DNA of 64,000 bases, taken from positions 62,001 to 126,000 of the forward strand of contig CAYMZZ010000002.1 in the NCBI GenBank assembly GCA_964395095.1. Reading direction: 5' to 3'. Shown here piece after piece: positions 9,036 to 16,495 of the stretch. Source of the stretch: CAYMZZ01 sp964395095 (lineage in GTDB: Bacteria; Bacteroidota; Bacteroidia; Chitinophagales; Chitinophagaceae). Position 1 is the first letter of the stretch; each line of letters opens with the position of its first letter. The notes beneath the pieces were generated by a model that saw only the letters and a list, made by a program, of their open reading frames with translations, was not told the DNA's origin and searched no databases. Made by a program: the position numbers and the translations under genes.

Positions 9036-10196
9036 TCAATTGGTTTCGGCGGGCACGCCGGTAATAGCGGCAATTTCCTCTTTCAGTGCGTCCACAAAAT
9101 CCACCGCGTCTCTCTTCTTCAGTGCGAGGGAAGGCAACAGGCGCAGCACATTGGGCCTGGCCTCGCCGGTGAATATTTTTTGATTGAAGAGCAGGTTCTT
9201 ACGGAGATCTTTCAATTCCTCCGGTACATCGAAGCCGATCATCAAACCACGGCCACGAATATTTTCCAGTTGCGGAATTTCTTCCAGTGCATCGCGGAGG
9301 TATTTGCCCACCATCACGGCATTGCCCATCAGCTTTTCCTCTTCAATTATTTCCAGCACGGCAAGGGCGGCGGCGCAGGCCAGGTGATTGCCGCCAAAAG
9401 TGGTCCCCAGTTGAAAATGTTTGGGCTGGATGTGGGGTGCAATGATGATACCCGCCACCGGGAATCCATTTCCCATGCCTTTAGCCATGCTGTAGATATC
9501 GGCGTTCACGCCCGCGAAATCATGGCTGAAAAACTTGCCGGAGCGGCCATAGCCACACTGTACACTGTCGGCGATATACACAGCGCCATGCTGGTCGCAA
9601 AGTGAGCGGATCAAGCGCAAAAAGCTGTCGTCGGCGACATTAATTCCCCCCACACCCTGTATGCCTTCAATAATCACCGCCGCTATTTCCTTTCCCTGGC
9701 GGTCGAAACATTGCTGCAGGGCGTCAGCATCGTTGAAGGGGAGGAAGATGACATTAGCGGTTTCGTTCACCGGCGCTACATAGTTCTTGTTGTCGGTAAC
9801 CGCTACCGCCAGCGAAGTGCGGCCATGAAATGATTTGCTGAAGGCTACGATCTTTTTTCTTCCGGTATGAAAAGACGCCAGCTTCAGGGCATTTTCATTC
9901 GCCTCGGCGCCACTATTGCAGAGGAAGAGCTGGAAATCATCTTTCCCGGAAATCTTACCCAGCTTTTTCGCCAGCTCGGTTTGCAGCGGTATCTGGATGG
10001 AGTTGGAGTAGAAGGCAATCTTTTCCAGTTGCTCCTCAATACGCTTCACCCAATGGGGATGGGTATGCCCGATGCTGATGACGGCATGGCCGCCATAAAG
10101 GTCGAGGTATTGTTCGCCTTTATCGTCCCACACATAGGAACCTTTGGCTTTCACAATGGTAAGGGGCTGGAGGGGGTAAACGTCGAAGAGATGCAT
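9036..10196 (-). CDS. argD: N-acylornithine aminotransferase
   Basis: A 386-residue class III PLP aminotransferase that makes N-acylornithine from the semialdehyde and glutamate. Motifs are LYGGHAVISIGHTHP, LFLCNSGAEANENALKLA, SFHGRT and YSMAKGMGNGFPVAG, which carries the PLP lysine, then GTTFGGNHLACAAA. Length fits the family (380-400). In the operon it follows the inserted four-helix-bundle gene and precedes argF'. Heptad repeats begin directly upstream of the start. Confidence 0.93.
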   Translation of the reverse strand: MHLFDVYPLQPLTIVKAKGSYVWDDKGEQYLDLYGGHAVISIGHTHPHWVKRIEEQLEKIAFYSNSIQIPLQTELAKKLGKISGKDDFQLFLCNSGAEANENALKLASFHTGRKKIVAFSKSFHGRTSLAVAVTDNKNYVAPVNETANVIFLPFNDADALQQCFDRQGKEIAAVIIEGIQGVGGINVADDSFLRLIRSLCDQHGAVYIADSVQCGYGRSGKFFSHDFAGVNADIYSMAKGMGNGFPVAGIIIAPHIQPKHFQLGTTFGGNHLACAAALAVLEIIEEEKLMGNAVMVGKYLRDALEEIPQLENIRGRGLMIGFDVPEELKDLRKNLLFNQKIFTGEARPNVLRLLPSLALKKRDAVDFVDALKEEIAAITGVPAETN

Positions 10197-10198
10197 GT

Positions 10199-10714
10199 TG
10201 AGGAAGTTGTAAGTATTAAGTTGTAAGTTTTAAGTAGTGAGTTCTTTCGTTATCTTGATTCTTTTACTTTATTGATCAGGCTGATTAACATTGCCTTGAT
10301 TTCGTTTATCTGTTTATTCAGATTACCATACTCTTCTTGTTGTAGATATTCCAGTTCATGTGAAAGCAAAAGAAAGTAATCTGTTTCGTTTGCAGAACCT
10401 AATGAAATATGTAAGTATTTAGCAAACTCCAAGTTGCTTTGTTTGCCACATCCTTCCGCGATATTTGCGGCAATTGAGTAAGCCGCTCTTCTGAGTTGGC
10501 TTGTCAAGCCGAATAGCTCTGCTTTAGGAAAAGGCTGGGAGACTCTGTAAACAGATAAGACCAGGGAATGCGCTTTTTCCCATACCTGCAATTTCTTAAA
10601 ATCTTGCATATGAAAGATTTTATGGAATTGAAGCGCAGATAACAAAATTAATACTATTCTTATCTATACACCAAAGAACTTAAAACTTATAACTTAAAAG
10701 TTACAACTTCCTCA
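10199..10714. mobile_element. Putative inserted cassette in the arg operon: inverted heptad tracts around a four-helix-bundle gene
   Basis: TGAGGAAGTTGTAA at 10199-10212 is repeated as an exact reverse complement at 10701-10714. Inside each arm are further period-7 units (AAGTATT, AAGTTGT, AAGTTTT on the left; ACTTATA, ACTTAAA on the right). The right arm overlaps the argC stop codon; the left arm begins 2 bp past the argD start. The only gene inside is the four-helix-bundle ORF. The rest of the operon is tightly packed, so this 0.5-kb segment looks like an insertion. No transposase is present, so mobility is inferred. Confidence 0.5.
10250..10609 (-). CDS. Four-helix bundle protein (23S rRNA intervening-sequence protein family)
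   Basis: A 119-residue protein of the S23/IVP family. I chose ATG 10609 (MQDFKKLQVWEKAHSLVLSVYR), the canonical family start; the open frame upstream runs into repeats. Family marks are FKKLQVWEKAH, LFGLTSQLRRAAYSIAANIAEGCGK and FLHISLGSANETDYFLLLSHEL (here YLHISLGS). The biochemical role of the family is unknown; members are found in intervening sequences of 23S rRNA genes and scattered in genomes. Here it interrupts the arg operon and is bounded by inverted heptad repeats. It is read in the same direction as the operon. Confidence 0.9.
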   Translation of the reverse strand: MQDFKKLQVWEKAHSLVLSVYRVSQPFPKAELFGLTSQLRRAAYSIAANIAEGCGKQSNLEFAKYLHISLGSANETDYFLLLSHELEYLQQEEYGNLNKQINEIKAMLISLINKVKESR

Positions 10715-11686
10715 GAATCCATTCGCTTTCAACCTCAACCCCTCTTCCTCCGCCAATCCACACACAATATTCATATTCTGCACCGCCTGCCCGCTGGCTC
10801 CTTTGAGGAGATTGTCGATGGCGGAATGCACTACCAGTTTGCTGCCGGCCTTCTCGAGCTGAATGAGGGCTTTGTTGGTATTCACCACCTGCTTCAGGTA
10901 AATGGGCTGGCGACTGATATGCGTAAAGCGTTGTCCCTGGTAAAAGTCCTGGTACAGCACATACAACTCTTCCAGGCTTAAGTCGCAATGCAGGGTGGAG
11001 CTGATAAAAATGCCTCGCGTAAAATCGCCCCGCCAGGGAACAAAGCTGAGTTCGATGGAGGGTGTTGTTTGCAACGACAGGAGTGATTCTCCTATTTCGC
11101 CCAGGTGCTGATGCGTGAGGGTTTTGTAGGCCTGGATATTGTTGGCCCGCCAACTGAAATGCGAAGTGCTGGAAAGGGCCTGGCCCGCGCCCGTACTGCC
11201 CGTGATGCCGGTTGTGTACACTTCATCGAGCAGACCCGCTTTAGCCAGGGGCAATAAACCCAGTTGAATGGCGGTGGCAAAACAGCCGGGATTGGCAATA
11301 TTGCGCGCCTTGCGAATGGCTTCGCGCTGTAATTCCGGCAGTCCATACACAAACTCCCGATCGCCCAGCTTCGATTGGGCCTTGAGCCGGAAATCATTGG
11401 CCAGGTCAATCACCACTACTTTATCCGAAATGCTGTTGGCCTCCAGAAATTTTCTGGATTCGCCATGGCCCAGGCAAAGAAAAAGTACATCAATATCATC
11501 CTGGAGGGTATCGGTGAATGCGAGGTCGGTATCGCCCTGCAGGTCCTGGTGCACCGCATACACCGGTTTGCCGGCATTGCTGCGGCTATGAATAAAACGG
11601 ATAGACACATACGGGTGGTGGATCAGTAAGCGAATCAATTCACCACCGGTATAGCCTGCTCCTCCTATTATTCCGACTGAAACCAT
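10712..11686 (-). CDS. argC: N-acetyl-gamma-glutamyl-phosphate reductase
   Basis: A 324-residue NADPH-dependent reductase of the arginine pathway that makes N-acylglutamate semialdehyde. The Rossmann motif is IIGGAGYTGGELIRLL at the N-terminus and the catalytic cysteine is in ANPGCFATAIQLGLLPL (about residue 133). It also has SFVPWRGDFTRGIF. Length fits the short ArgC form. Its stop codon overlaps the right arm of the inverted repeat that bounds the four-helix-bundle insert. A 207-bp gap with a heptad pair separates it from argG upstream. Confidence 0.94.
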   Translation of the reverse strand: MVSVGIIGGAGYTGGELIRLLIHHPYVSIRFIHSRSNAGKPVYAVHQDLQGDTDLAFTDTLQDDIDVLFLCLGHGESRKFLEANSISDKVVVIDLANDFRLKAQSKLGDREFVYGLPELQREAIRKARNIANPGCFATAIQLGLLPLAKAGLLDEVYTTGITGSTGAGQALSSTSHFSWRANNIQAYKTLTHQHLGEIGESLLSLQTTPSIELSFVPWRGDFTRGIFISSTLHCDLSLEELYVLYQDFYQGQRFTHISRQPIYLKQVVNTNKALIQLEKAGSKLVVHSAIDNLLKGASGQAVQNMNIVCGLAEEEGLRLKANGF

Positions 11687-11893
11687 TTTTTAGTTATAAG
11701 TTGTAAGTTATAAGTTATAAGTTTTTGCTTCGATTAAGTTAGGCTCGTATATATGTATGAAGACTATTCTTCCAGTTAATTTCGATTTTGGTGCAAAAGT
11801 TGAAAGTTTTCCGGTATAATGAATCCGTCAGCGAATTTTAACCGCATCCAGTTCACTGGAACGCTTATTAACATTTAACCTAAAACTTACAAC
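11687..11893. repeat. Heptad inverted pair between argG and argC
   Basis: Left tract about 11692-11723: TAAGTTA, TAAGTTG, TAAGTTA units repeating every 7 bp. Right tract about 11877-11905: the complement (CCTAAAACTTACAACTTAAAACTT), running into the 3' end of argG. About 150 bp of unique AT-rich sequence lies between. In RNA the two tracts would pair into a long imperfect stem between co-directional operon genes. Confidence 0.75.
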
Positions 11894-13102
11894 TTAAAAC
11901 TTATTACTTCCCCCTTCCGTCTTCACCAAATGATACATCATCGTTTGGTTGCCGAAAATGCGGCTGAACCCTCTCACGTCGTCGCCGGTGAAACCGGTAT
12001 TCATTTCGCCGTACTTCCCAAATTTGCTATTCATCAGGTCGAAGGGGCTTTCGATGCCCGTTACCTGGAAACGGTATGGCATCAGTTGCACGAACACATC
12101 ACCCGTTACATTGCGTTGGGTGGATTCGAAGAAAGCTTCCATATCGCGCATCACCGGATCCAGTATTTGTCCCTCGTGCAGCCAGTTGCCATAAAACTGC
12201 GCCAATTGGTCTTTCCAGTTGAGCTGCCACTTGGTGAGTACATGTTTTTCGAGGGTATGGTGTGCTTTGATGATGACCATGGGTGCGGCAGCTTCAAAAC
12301 CCACACGTCCTTTGATGCCGATGATGGTATCACCCACATGTATGTCGCGGCCGATACCATAGGGTGCGGCGATGGTTTGCAGGGCCTGTATGGCTTCGGA
12401 AGGATGGGTATAGGACTGCCCGTTGATTTTTCTCAGTTCCCCTTTTTCAAAATGGAGCACCACTTCTTCCTTATCGGTCTTGCTCACGGGTGTAGGCCAT
12501 GCTTCTTCGGGCAACCATCCCCTGGAGGAAAGGGTTTCGCGGCCACCCACGCTGGTACCCCACAGGCCCTTATTGATGGAGTAGGCGGCTTTCTCAAAGT
12601 TCATGGCCACATTCTTTCCTTTCAGGTATTCGATTTCCGCTTCGCGGCTCAGTTTCAGGTCGCGGATGGGGGTAATAATTTCCACGCCGGGGATCATGAT
12701 ATGAAAGATCATATCGAAACGAACCTGGTCGTTGCCGGCGCCGGTGCTGCCATGCGCCACCGCGTCGGCATCTAATTCAATGGCATGATCGGCAATATGA
12801 AGGGCCTGGCTCAGGCGCTCGGCCGAAACGGAAAGCGGGTAGGTATTGTTTTTTAAAACATTGGCATAAATCAGGTAGCGTATGATACTGTCGTAATAGC
12901 TTCTTACGGCATCTACCGCTTTATGCGACTTTACACCGAGGCTTAGCGCATGGGCTTCTATCTGTTTCAATTCATCGGCGCTGAAGCCACCCGTATTTAC
13001 GATAATGCTGTGCACCTCATATCCCAGGTCATCCGTCAGGTATTTGACGCAAAAGGAAGTATCCAGTCCACCACTAAAACCCAGTACTACTTTTTTTGCC
13101 AT
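11894..13102 (-). CDS. argG: Argininosuccinate synthase
   Basis: A 402-residue ATP-dependent ligase that condenses citrulline with aspartate. The N-type ATP pyrophosphatase P-loop is VLGFSGGLDTSFC at residues 5-17. VAHGSTGAGNDQVRFD and the late motif SKFGKYGEMNTGFTGDDVRGFSRIFGN are also clear. It starts 15 bp after the GNAT gene, so the two share a transcript. It lies near the head of the arg operon. Confidence 0.95.
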   Translation of the reverse strand: MAKKVVLGFSGGLDTSFCVKYLTDDLGYEVHSIIVNTGGFSADELKQIEAHALSLGVKSHKAVDAVRSYYDSIIRYLIYANVLKNNTYPLSVSAERLSQALHIADHAIELDADAVAHGSTGAGNDQVRFDMIFHIMIPGVEIITPIRDLKLSREAEIEYLKGKNVAMNFEKAAYSINKGLWGTSVGGRETLSSRGWLPEEAWPTPVSKTDKEEVVLHFEKGELRKINGQSYTHPSEAIQALQTIAAPYGIGRDIHVGDTIIGIKGRVGFEAAAPMVIIKAHHTLEKHVLTKWQLNWKDQLAQFYGNWLHEGQILDPVMRDMEAFFESTQRNVTGDVFVQLMPYRFQVTGIESPFDLMNSKFGKYGEMNTGFTGDDVRGFSRIFGNQTMMYHLVKTEGGSNKF

Positions 13103-13117
13103 CGCAGGTTGAATAGT

Positions 13118-13837
13118 TTATAAGTGAAATAAATGATACAATAATGATTTCGGCTTGCCGGCTCCATTACCCTGTCCCCTGTTCGCGTCTTTTTTCATGA
13201 AGGGTCGGAGCAGTTTCCACTGTTTAAAGCGGAGCAGGCGCTCGAATCCCTTCGCGTTTTCCCGGAAATATTTTCGGGTTTCTTCCGGCTGATAGTGATC
13301 TTTGGGATCAAAGAGCATGGCCGTGCACATACAGTTCTTGCGGTCCTTGCTCATCAGGATCTCATAATTCACACAGCTCTTGCAACCGGCCCAGAAAGCC
13401 TCATCCTGGGTGAGTTCGGAATAGGTGACGGGTTCGTAGCCCAGGTCAGAATTGATCTTCATCACGGCCAGGCCGGTAGTGAGGCCGAAAATCTTCGCTT
13501 CCGGGTATTTCTGACGCGAAAGATTGAAAATCTTTTGCTTGATGGCTTTGGCCACACCACTTTTGCGGTAGGCCGGGGCCACAATGAGCCCTGAATTGGC
13601 CACATATTCGCCATGGCTCCAGGTTTCAATATAACAAAAACCTATCCATTCACCCTCACGGGTTACGGCAATGACCGCTTTGCCCTCGTCCATCTTGGTT
13701 TCCACGTATTCGGGCGAACGCTTCGCTATGCCGGTGCCACGTGCACGGGCCGAAGCTTCCATCTCATCGGTGATGATGGTTGAATATTTTTTATCATCCT
13801 GGGTCGCAACCCGTACGATGATTCCTTGATTGTCCAC
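13118..13837 (-). CDS. GNAT N-acyltransferase, probable first enzyme of the arg operon
   Basis: A 239-residue protein with a GNAT core: GEWIGFCYIETWSHGEYVANSGLIVAPAYRKSGVAKAIKQKIF contains the acyl-CoA loop (R/Q-x-x-G-V/A pattern as YRKSGVAKAI). It is the first gene of the arg operon, and no other argA or argJ is visible. I infer that it acylates glutamate (acetyl- or succinyl-CoA). The C-terminal part has four closely spaced cysteines in CKSCVNY and NCMC, unlike a bare GNAT; they could bind zinc or sense redox state. Function is inferred from context, not proven. Confidence 0.75.
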   Translation of the reverse strand: MDNQGIIVRVATQDDKKYSTIITDEMEASARARGTGIAKRSPEYVETKMDEGKAVIAVTREGEWIGFCYIETWSHGEYVANSGLIVAPAYRKSGVAKAIKQKIFNLSRQKYPEAKIFGLTTGLAVMKINSDLGYEPVTYSELTQDEAFWAGCKSCVNYEILMSKDRKNCMCTAMLFDPKDHYQPEETRKYFRENAKGFERLLRFKQWKLLRPFMKKDANRGQGNGAGKPKSLLYHLFHL

Positions 13838-14076
13838 TTTGTGAAAGATTGTAAAGTATGCGGATTACCAGTCCTGAAAATTTTGCCGGAAGGTCTTCAC
13901 TGACAGGGACCGTGGTGAGGGGTTCGTCCTGTCAGCATTCAGGGCGGCGTCGGGGGCGCGAAAAGGTAAACAGGTCAAAACCTACGGCATAAACACCCGT
14001 TGTGTTGGGTGCATGGAAGGCAAACTGTTTTGTATGCGTCAATGTGTTGCTCACCTTGTTAGGCTTTCTTAATTTG
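13838..14076 (-). promoter_or_regulatory. Structured leader of the arg operon
   Basis: About 240 nt of non-coding sequence separate the predicted promoter from the first arg gene. Read on the minus strand it holds CTGACAGG paired with CCTGTCAG (13928-13935 and 13900-13907, 20-nt interior), enclosed by CCTGAA/TTCAGG (13938-13943 with 13873-13878). Upstream are AGGT-TTTG-ACCT and CACCC-N8-GGGTG hairpins. It is unusually GC-rich for an intergenic region here. No named riboswitch consensus was recognised. A cis-acting RNA or attenuator is a reasonable inference. Confidence 0.45.
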
Positions 14077-14081
14077 GATGA

Positions 14082-14116
14082 CAAATGTATAATAATAATT
14101 GCGTTTGCTACACAAA
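14082..14116 (-). promoter_or_regulatory. Putative Bacteroidota-type promoter of the arg operon
   Basis: On the minus strand, TTTG (complement of 14113-14116) is followed 23 bp later by TACATTTG (complement of 14082-14089), matching the -33 TTTG / -7 TAnnTTTG pattern of the phylum, with somewhat long spacing. Transcription would start near 14075 and run through the structured leader. Confidence 0.4.
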
Positions 14117-14132
14117 TTTTTTGTTATAAATT

Positions 14133-14552
14133 ATGTCTATGTCCAGCAACCAGCCCGGCCGCGCCGGAAAGAGCTCCCTTCGGAAAATTCTCCGAACGTT
14201 TGTAATTATTTTCATCCTTTTACTGGCCGGATTGATTTATTGGAAATACTACTATGTATTTGCCGATGGCGTGAAGTCGGGCTATCTGAATTTTGCTGTG
14301 CGAAAGGGGCAGGTTTTCAAAACCTATGAGGGAAAACTGATCCAGGAGGGATTCCGGAGCCGCACGGCGGGTGCCATCCAGTCAAATGAGTTTGAATTCT
14401 CCATCGAATCCAAAGAGGTATTTGATGTTCTTTCGCGCAATAGCGGTAAGCGCTTTGATCTGCATTATCGCGAGTACAATGGTGTATTACCCTGGCGGGG
14501 TAATAGCCGATATGTTGTGGACAGCATTGTGGCGATCCACGAAGAGAAATAG
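14133..14552 (+). CDS. Membrane-anchored protein of unknown function
   Basis: A 139-residue protein with a short basic cytoplasmic N-terminus, one membrane helix (TFVIIFILLLAGLIYW, about residues 24-40) and a soluble C-terminal domain with FAVRKGQVFKTYEGKLIQEGF and FDLHYREYNGVLPWRGNSRYVVDSI. Similar short anchored proteins are conserved in Bacteroidota without known function. It is transcribed away from the arg operon and ends 4 bp before the convergent methylase gene. Confidence 0.7.
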   Translation: MSMSSNQPGRAGKSSLRKILRTFVIIFILLLAGLIYWKYYYVFADGVKSGYLNFAVRKGQVFKTYEGKLIQEGFRSRTAGAIQSNEFEFSIESKEVFDVLSRNSGKRFDLHYREYNGVLPWRGNSRYVVDSIVAIHEEK

Positions 14553-14556
14553 GGGG

Positions 14557-15261
14557 CTATGTTGCCAAAAACAGAAAAATCGCGGGTTTTTTGTGAAATT
14601 CCGGAAGCCGTTTTTTCCATTCAGCTACGGTTTGGGTTCTTATCCATTCATCCGGACCGGTCAGGTTTACCGCGAGGCAGAGCCGGGTGCCGGGATGCAG
14701 GTTGCGCAGGAGCGCTTCCAGCATCTGCTGGTTGCGATAGGGCGTTTCGATTAAGAGCTGCGTACATTGATGGCGCCGCGAGTAGTTTTCCATTTCCTGG
14801 ATGGCTTTTTGCCGGGCGCCGGTATCAATGGGGAGGTAGCCATGAAACTGGAAACGTTGTCCATTTAATCCACTACCCATCAGGGCCAGCAACAGCGAGC
14901 TGGGACCAACCAGGGGATGCACGGGGATTTGCAGGCGCTGGGCTTCCGCTACCAGCAACTGGCCGGGGTCGGCTATGCCGGGGCAACCGGCTTCGCTCAG
15001 GATACCAATAACCGCTTCATTCTTCAGTTCCCTCCGGAATTGGGTAATCACCTGTTCTTCCACTTTATGAATGGGATACCAGCGACGCTCGTCTACCGGC
15101 AATTCGCGCCAGATTTTTTTCAGGAATCGACGGGCGGTCCTTTCATTCTCCACAAAAAATGCCGTACAGTCCTTTACCGCATCGAGTATATAGGCCGGCA
15201 TGGCATTCATCCCTTCTTCATGCAGGGGCAGGGGAATCAGGAAAATTTTCGCTTCGGGCAT
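14557..15261 (-). CDS. Tetrapyrrole methylase-fold SAM methyltransferase (RsmI-like)
   Basis: A 234-residue protein of the RsmI branch of the class III methyltransferase fold. Motifs are EAGCPGIADPGQLLV (SAM/substrate loop), HPLVGPSSLLLALMGSGLNGQRFQFHGYLP and LLIETPYRN, all RsmI-like. RsmI 2'-O-methylates C1402 of 16S rRNA; this protein is about 50 residues shorter than E. coli RsmI and its N-terminus differs, so the exact target is uncertain. It lies 2 bp from the upstream EI24-like gene and is probably co-transcribed with it. Confidence 0.8.
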   Translation of the reverse strand: MPEAKIFLIPLPLHEEGMNAMPAYILDAVKDCTAFFVENERTARRFLKKIWRELPVDERRWYPIHKVEEQVITQFRRELKNEAVIGILSEAGCPGIADPGQLLVAEAQRLQIPVHPLVGPSSLLLALMGSGLNGQRFQFHGYLPIDTGARQKAIQEMENYSRRHQCTQLLIETPYRNQQMLEALLRNLHPGTRLCLAVNLTGPDEWIRTQTVAEWKKRLPEFHKKPAIFLFLAT

Positions 15262-15263
15262 GA

Positions 15264-16028
15264 TCAGGATTTTACTTTATGTGCGGTGAGGGTGCCGGCA
15301 ACAATGGCATAAGCCGGTGCAAAGGGAATGGCCAGGTGCATCAGGTAAAAAAGTATGCCATTGCCCATGGCGAGCCCCTTGTGACGCCCGATAAAGTAGG
15401 TACTTTGACCCATGCTCTCGCCCTTTCTTGCCAAACCATAATCCACCATACTGAATCCATAATAGTAGCACTCCATAAAAAGCACAATCAGCGGCGTAAT
15501 CCACCCAATTACAGGTATCAGCGACAGCAGGAGCAGGGCGACCAGGTACACGGTTTGCCAGCCACAATTGCGCAGGGCCAGTTTGATGCCGCGGGCAGCC
15601 TCTTTGCGAATGGCATTCCATCCCGGCGTCTCCGTTTTGTTTTGAATGATGGCTTCGGTTCGGCCACTCAAATAAGCGAATAAGGGCGCGCCAATAATCA
15701 GGCAGATATATTTCAGAAAGGAGAAATAAAACAACAGCAGGGTTAGCCAGAATATGATGCCGGCGAAGGTGAACAGGAAGCCCAGCAAACTATTTTGAAA
15801 CTGTTGGCTCCAGTCGCTCAGTTGCAGGATATGGGTGATATATTCCACCACATCGGTGGCAGATCGCCCAAAAAAATAAATACCGGTAATAAAGAGGATG
15901 GTATAGAGCAGCCCGGGTATCAGCACCCATTTCCACAAGCGGTGTTGCAAAATGAATCGGTGCGCTTCGCCCCAGGCCTGAATGGCAATGACAATTTCTT
16001 TCAGCAATACTTTAATTTTATCGGTCAC
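15264..16028 (-). CDS. EI24/CysZ-like membrane protein
   Basis: A 254-residue integral membrane protein with about five hydrophobic helices (WVLIPGLLYTILFITGIYF, LLGFLFTFAGIIFWLTLLLFYFSFL, VYLVALLLLSLIPVIGWI and later ones). FMECYYYGFSMVDYGLARKG and GNGILFYLMHLAIPFAPAYAIVAGTL are EI24/CysZ family marks. CysZ mediates sulfate uptake in E. coli, but no sulfur genes are nearby, so the substrate is unknown. It is the first gene of a two-gene unit with the RsmI-like methylase. Confidence 0.8.
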   Translation of the reverse strand: MTDKIKVLLKEIVIAIQAWGEAHRFILQHRLWKWVLIPGLLYTILFITGIYFFGRSATDVVEYITHILQLSDWSQQFQNSLLGFLFTFAGIIFWLTLLLFYFSFLKYICLIIGAPLFAYLSGRTEAIIQNKTETPGWNAIRKEAARGIKLALRNCGWQTVYLVALLLLSLIPVIGWITPLIVLFMECYYYGFSMVDYGLARKGESMGQSTYFIGRHKGLAMGNGILFYLMHLAIPFAPAYAIVAGTLTAHKVKS

Positions 16029-16495
16029 ACCGGCCCGTGGCCGGGAAGTTATGATGGGATAAAGTTTAAATTTATCTGGAAGTGGGCAAATTACCGAAAT
16101 ATTTCTATCAGCGGGAAGATGTATTGGGTATTGTTGAGGGTTTAAGGTTTAAAGTTTAAGGTTTAACGTGTGATGTGAAAGGATTATTTTCAAACCAAAT
16201 ATCATTATGGTCATTGCCTTAAACTTTATCAGGTCCTAAAAAATCCGACAGGTATTACTATAATCAATTCATCTGCGTATATCTGCGTGTAAAATCTGCG
16301 CCAATCTGTGGGGCAACTCTCCTAAACTCTGAGGCTGTTTAAAGAGATGAAGTATTTCCCGCAGATTTTCGCAGATTTTTCCGCAGATCAGCGCAGATTT
16401 TTTTCTCAAATCAGTTTTAAACCCTAAACCCTCAACTTTAAACTCTTAAGGGAACCTACAACTTAATACTTACAACTTATAACTTATATTGCCCT
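16029..16495. repeat. 467-bp intergenic region: heptad inverted pair enclosing a CGCAGAT hairpin element
   Basis: No gene is seen. Left heptads at about 16138-16167 (GTTTAAGGTTTAAAGTTTAAGG) are mirrored at about 16422-16489 (TTTAAACCCTAAACCC, then CTTACAACTTATAACTT). Between them, about 16270-16405, is a CGCAGAT element: CTGCGTATATCTGCG units, the core CTGTGGGGCAACTCTCCT...TGAAGTATTTCCCGCAGAT at about 16305-16366, then CGCAGAT units in inverse orientation. The region separates divergently read genes. Confidence 0.75.

Noticed and set aside
11930..12775. A 281-codon plus-strand frame opposite argG
   Set aside because: argG on the other strand has all catalytic motifs, and the antisense product has no recognisable domain.
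13838..14076. Cobalamin or SAM riboswitch upstream of the arg operon
   Set aside because: The conserved box sequences of those classes were not found; only generic hairpins are visible.
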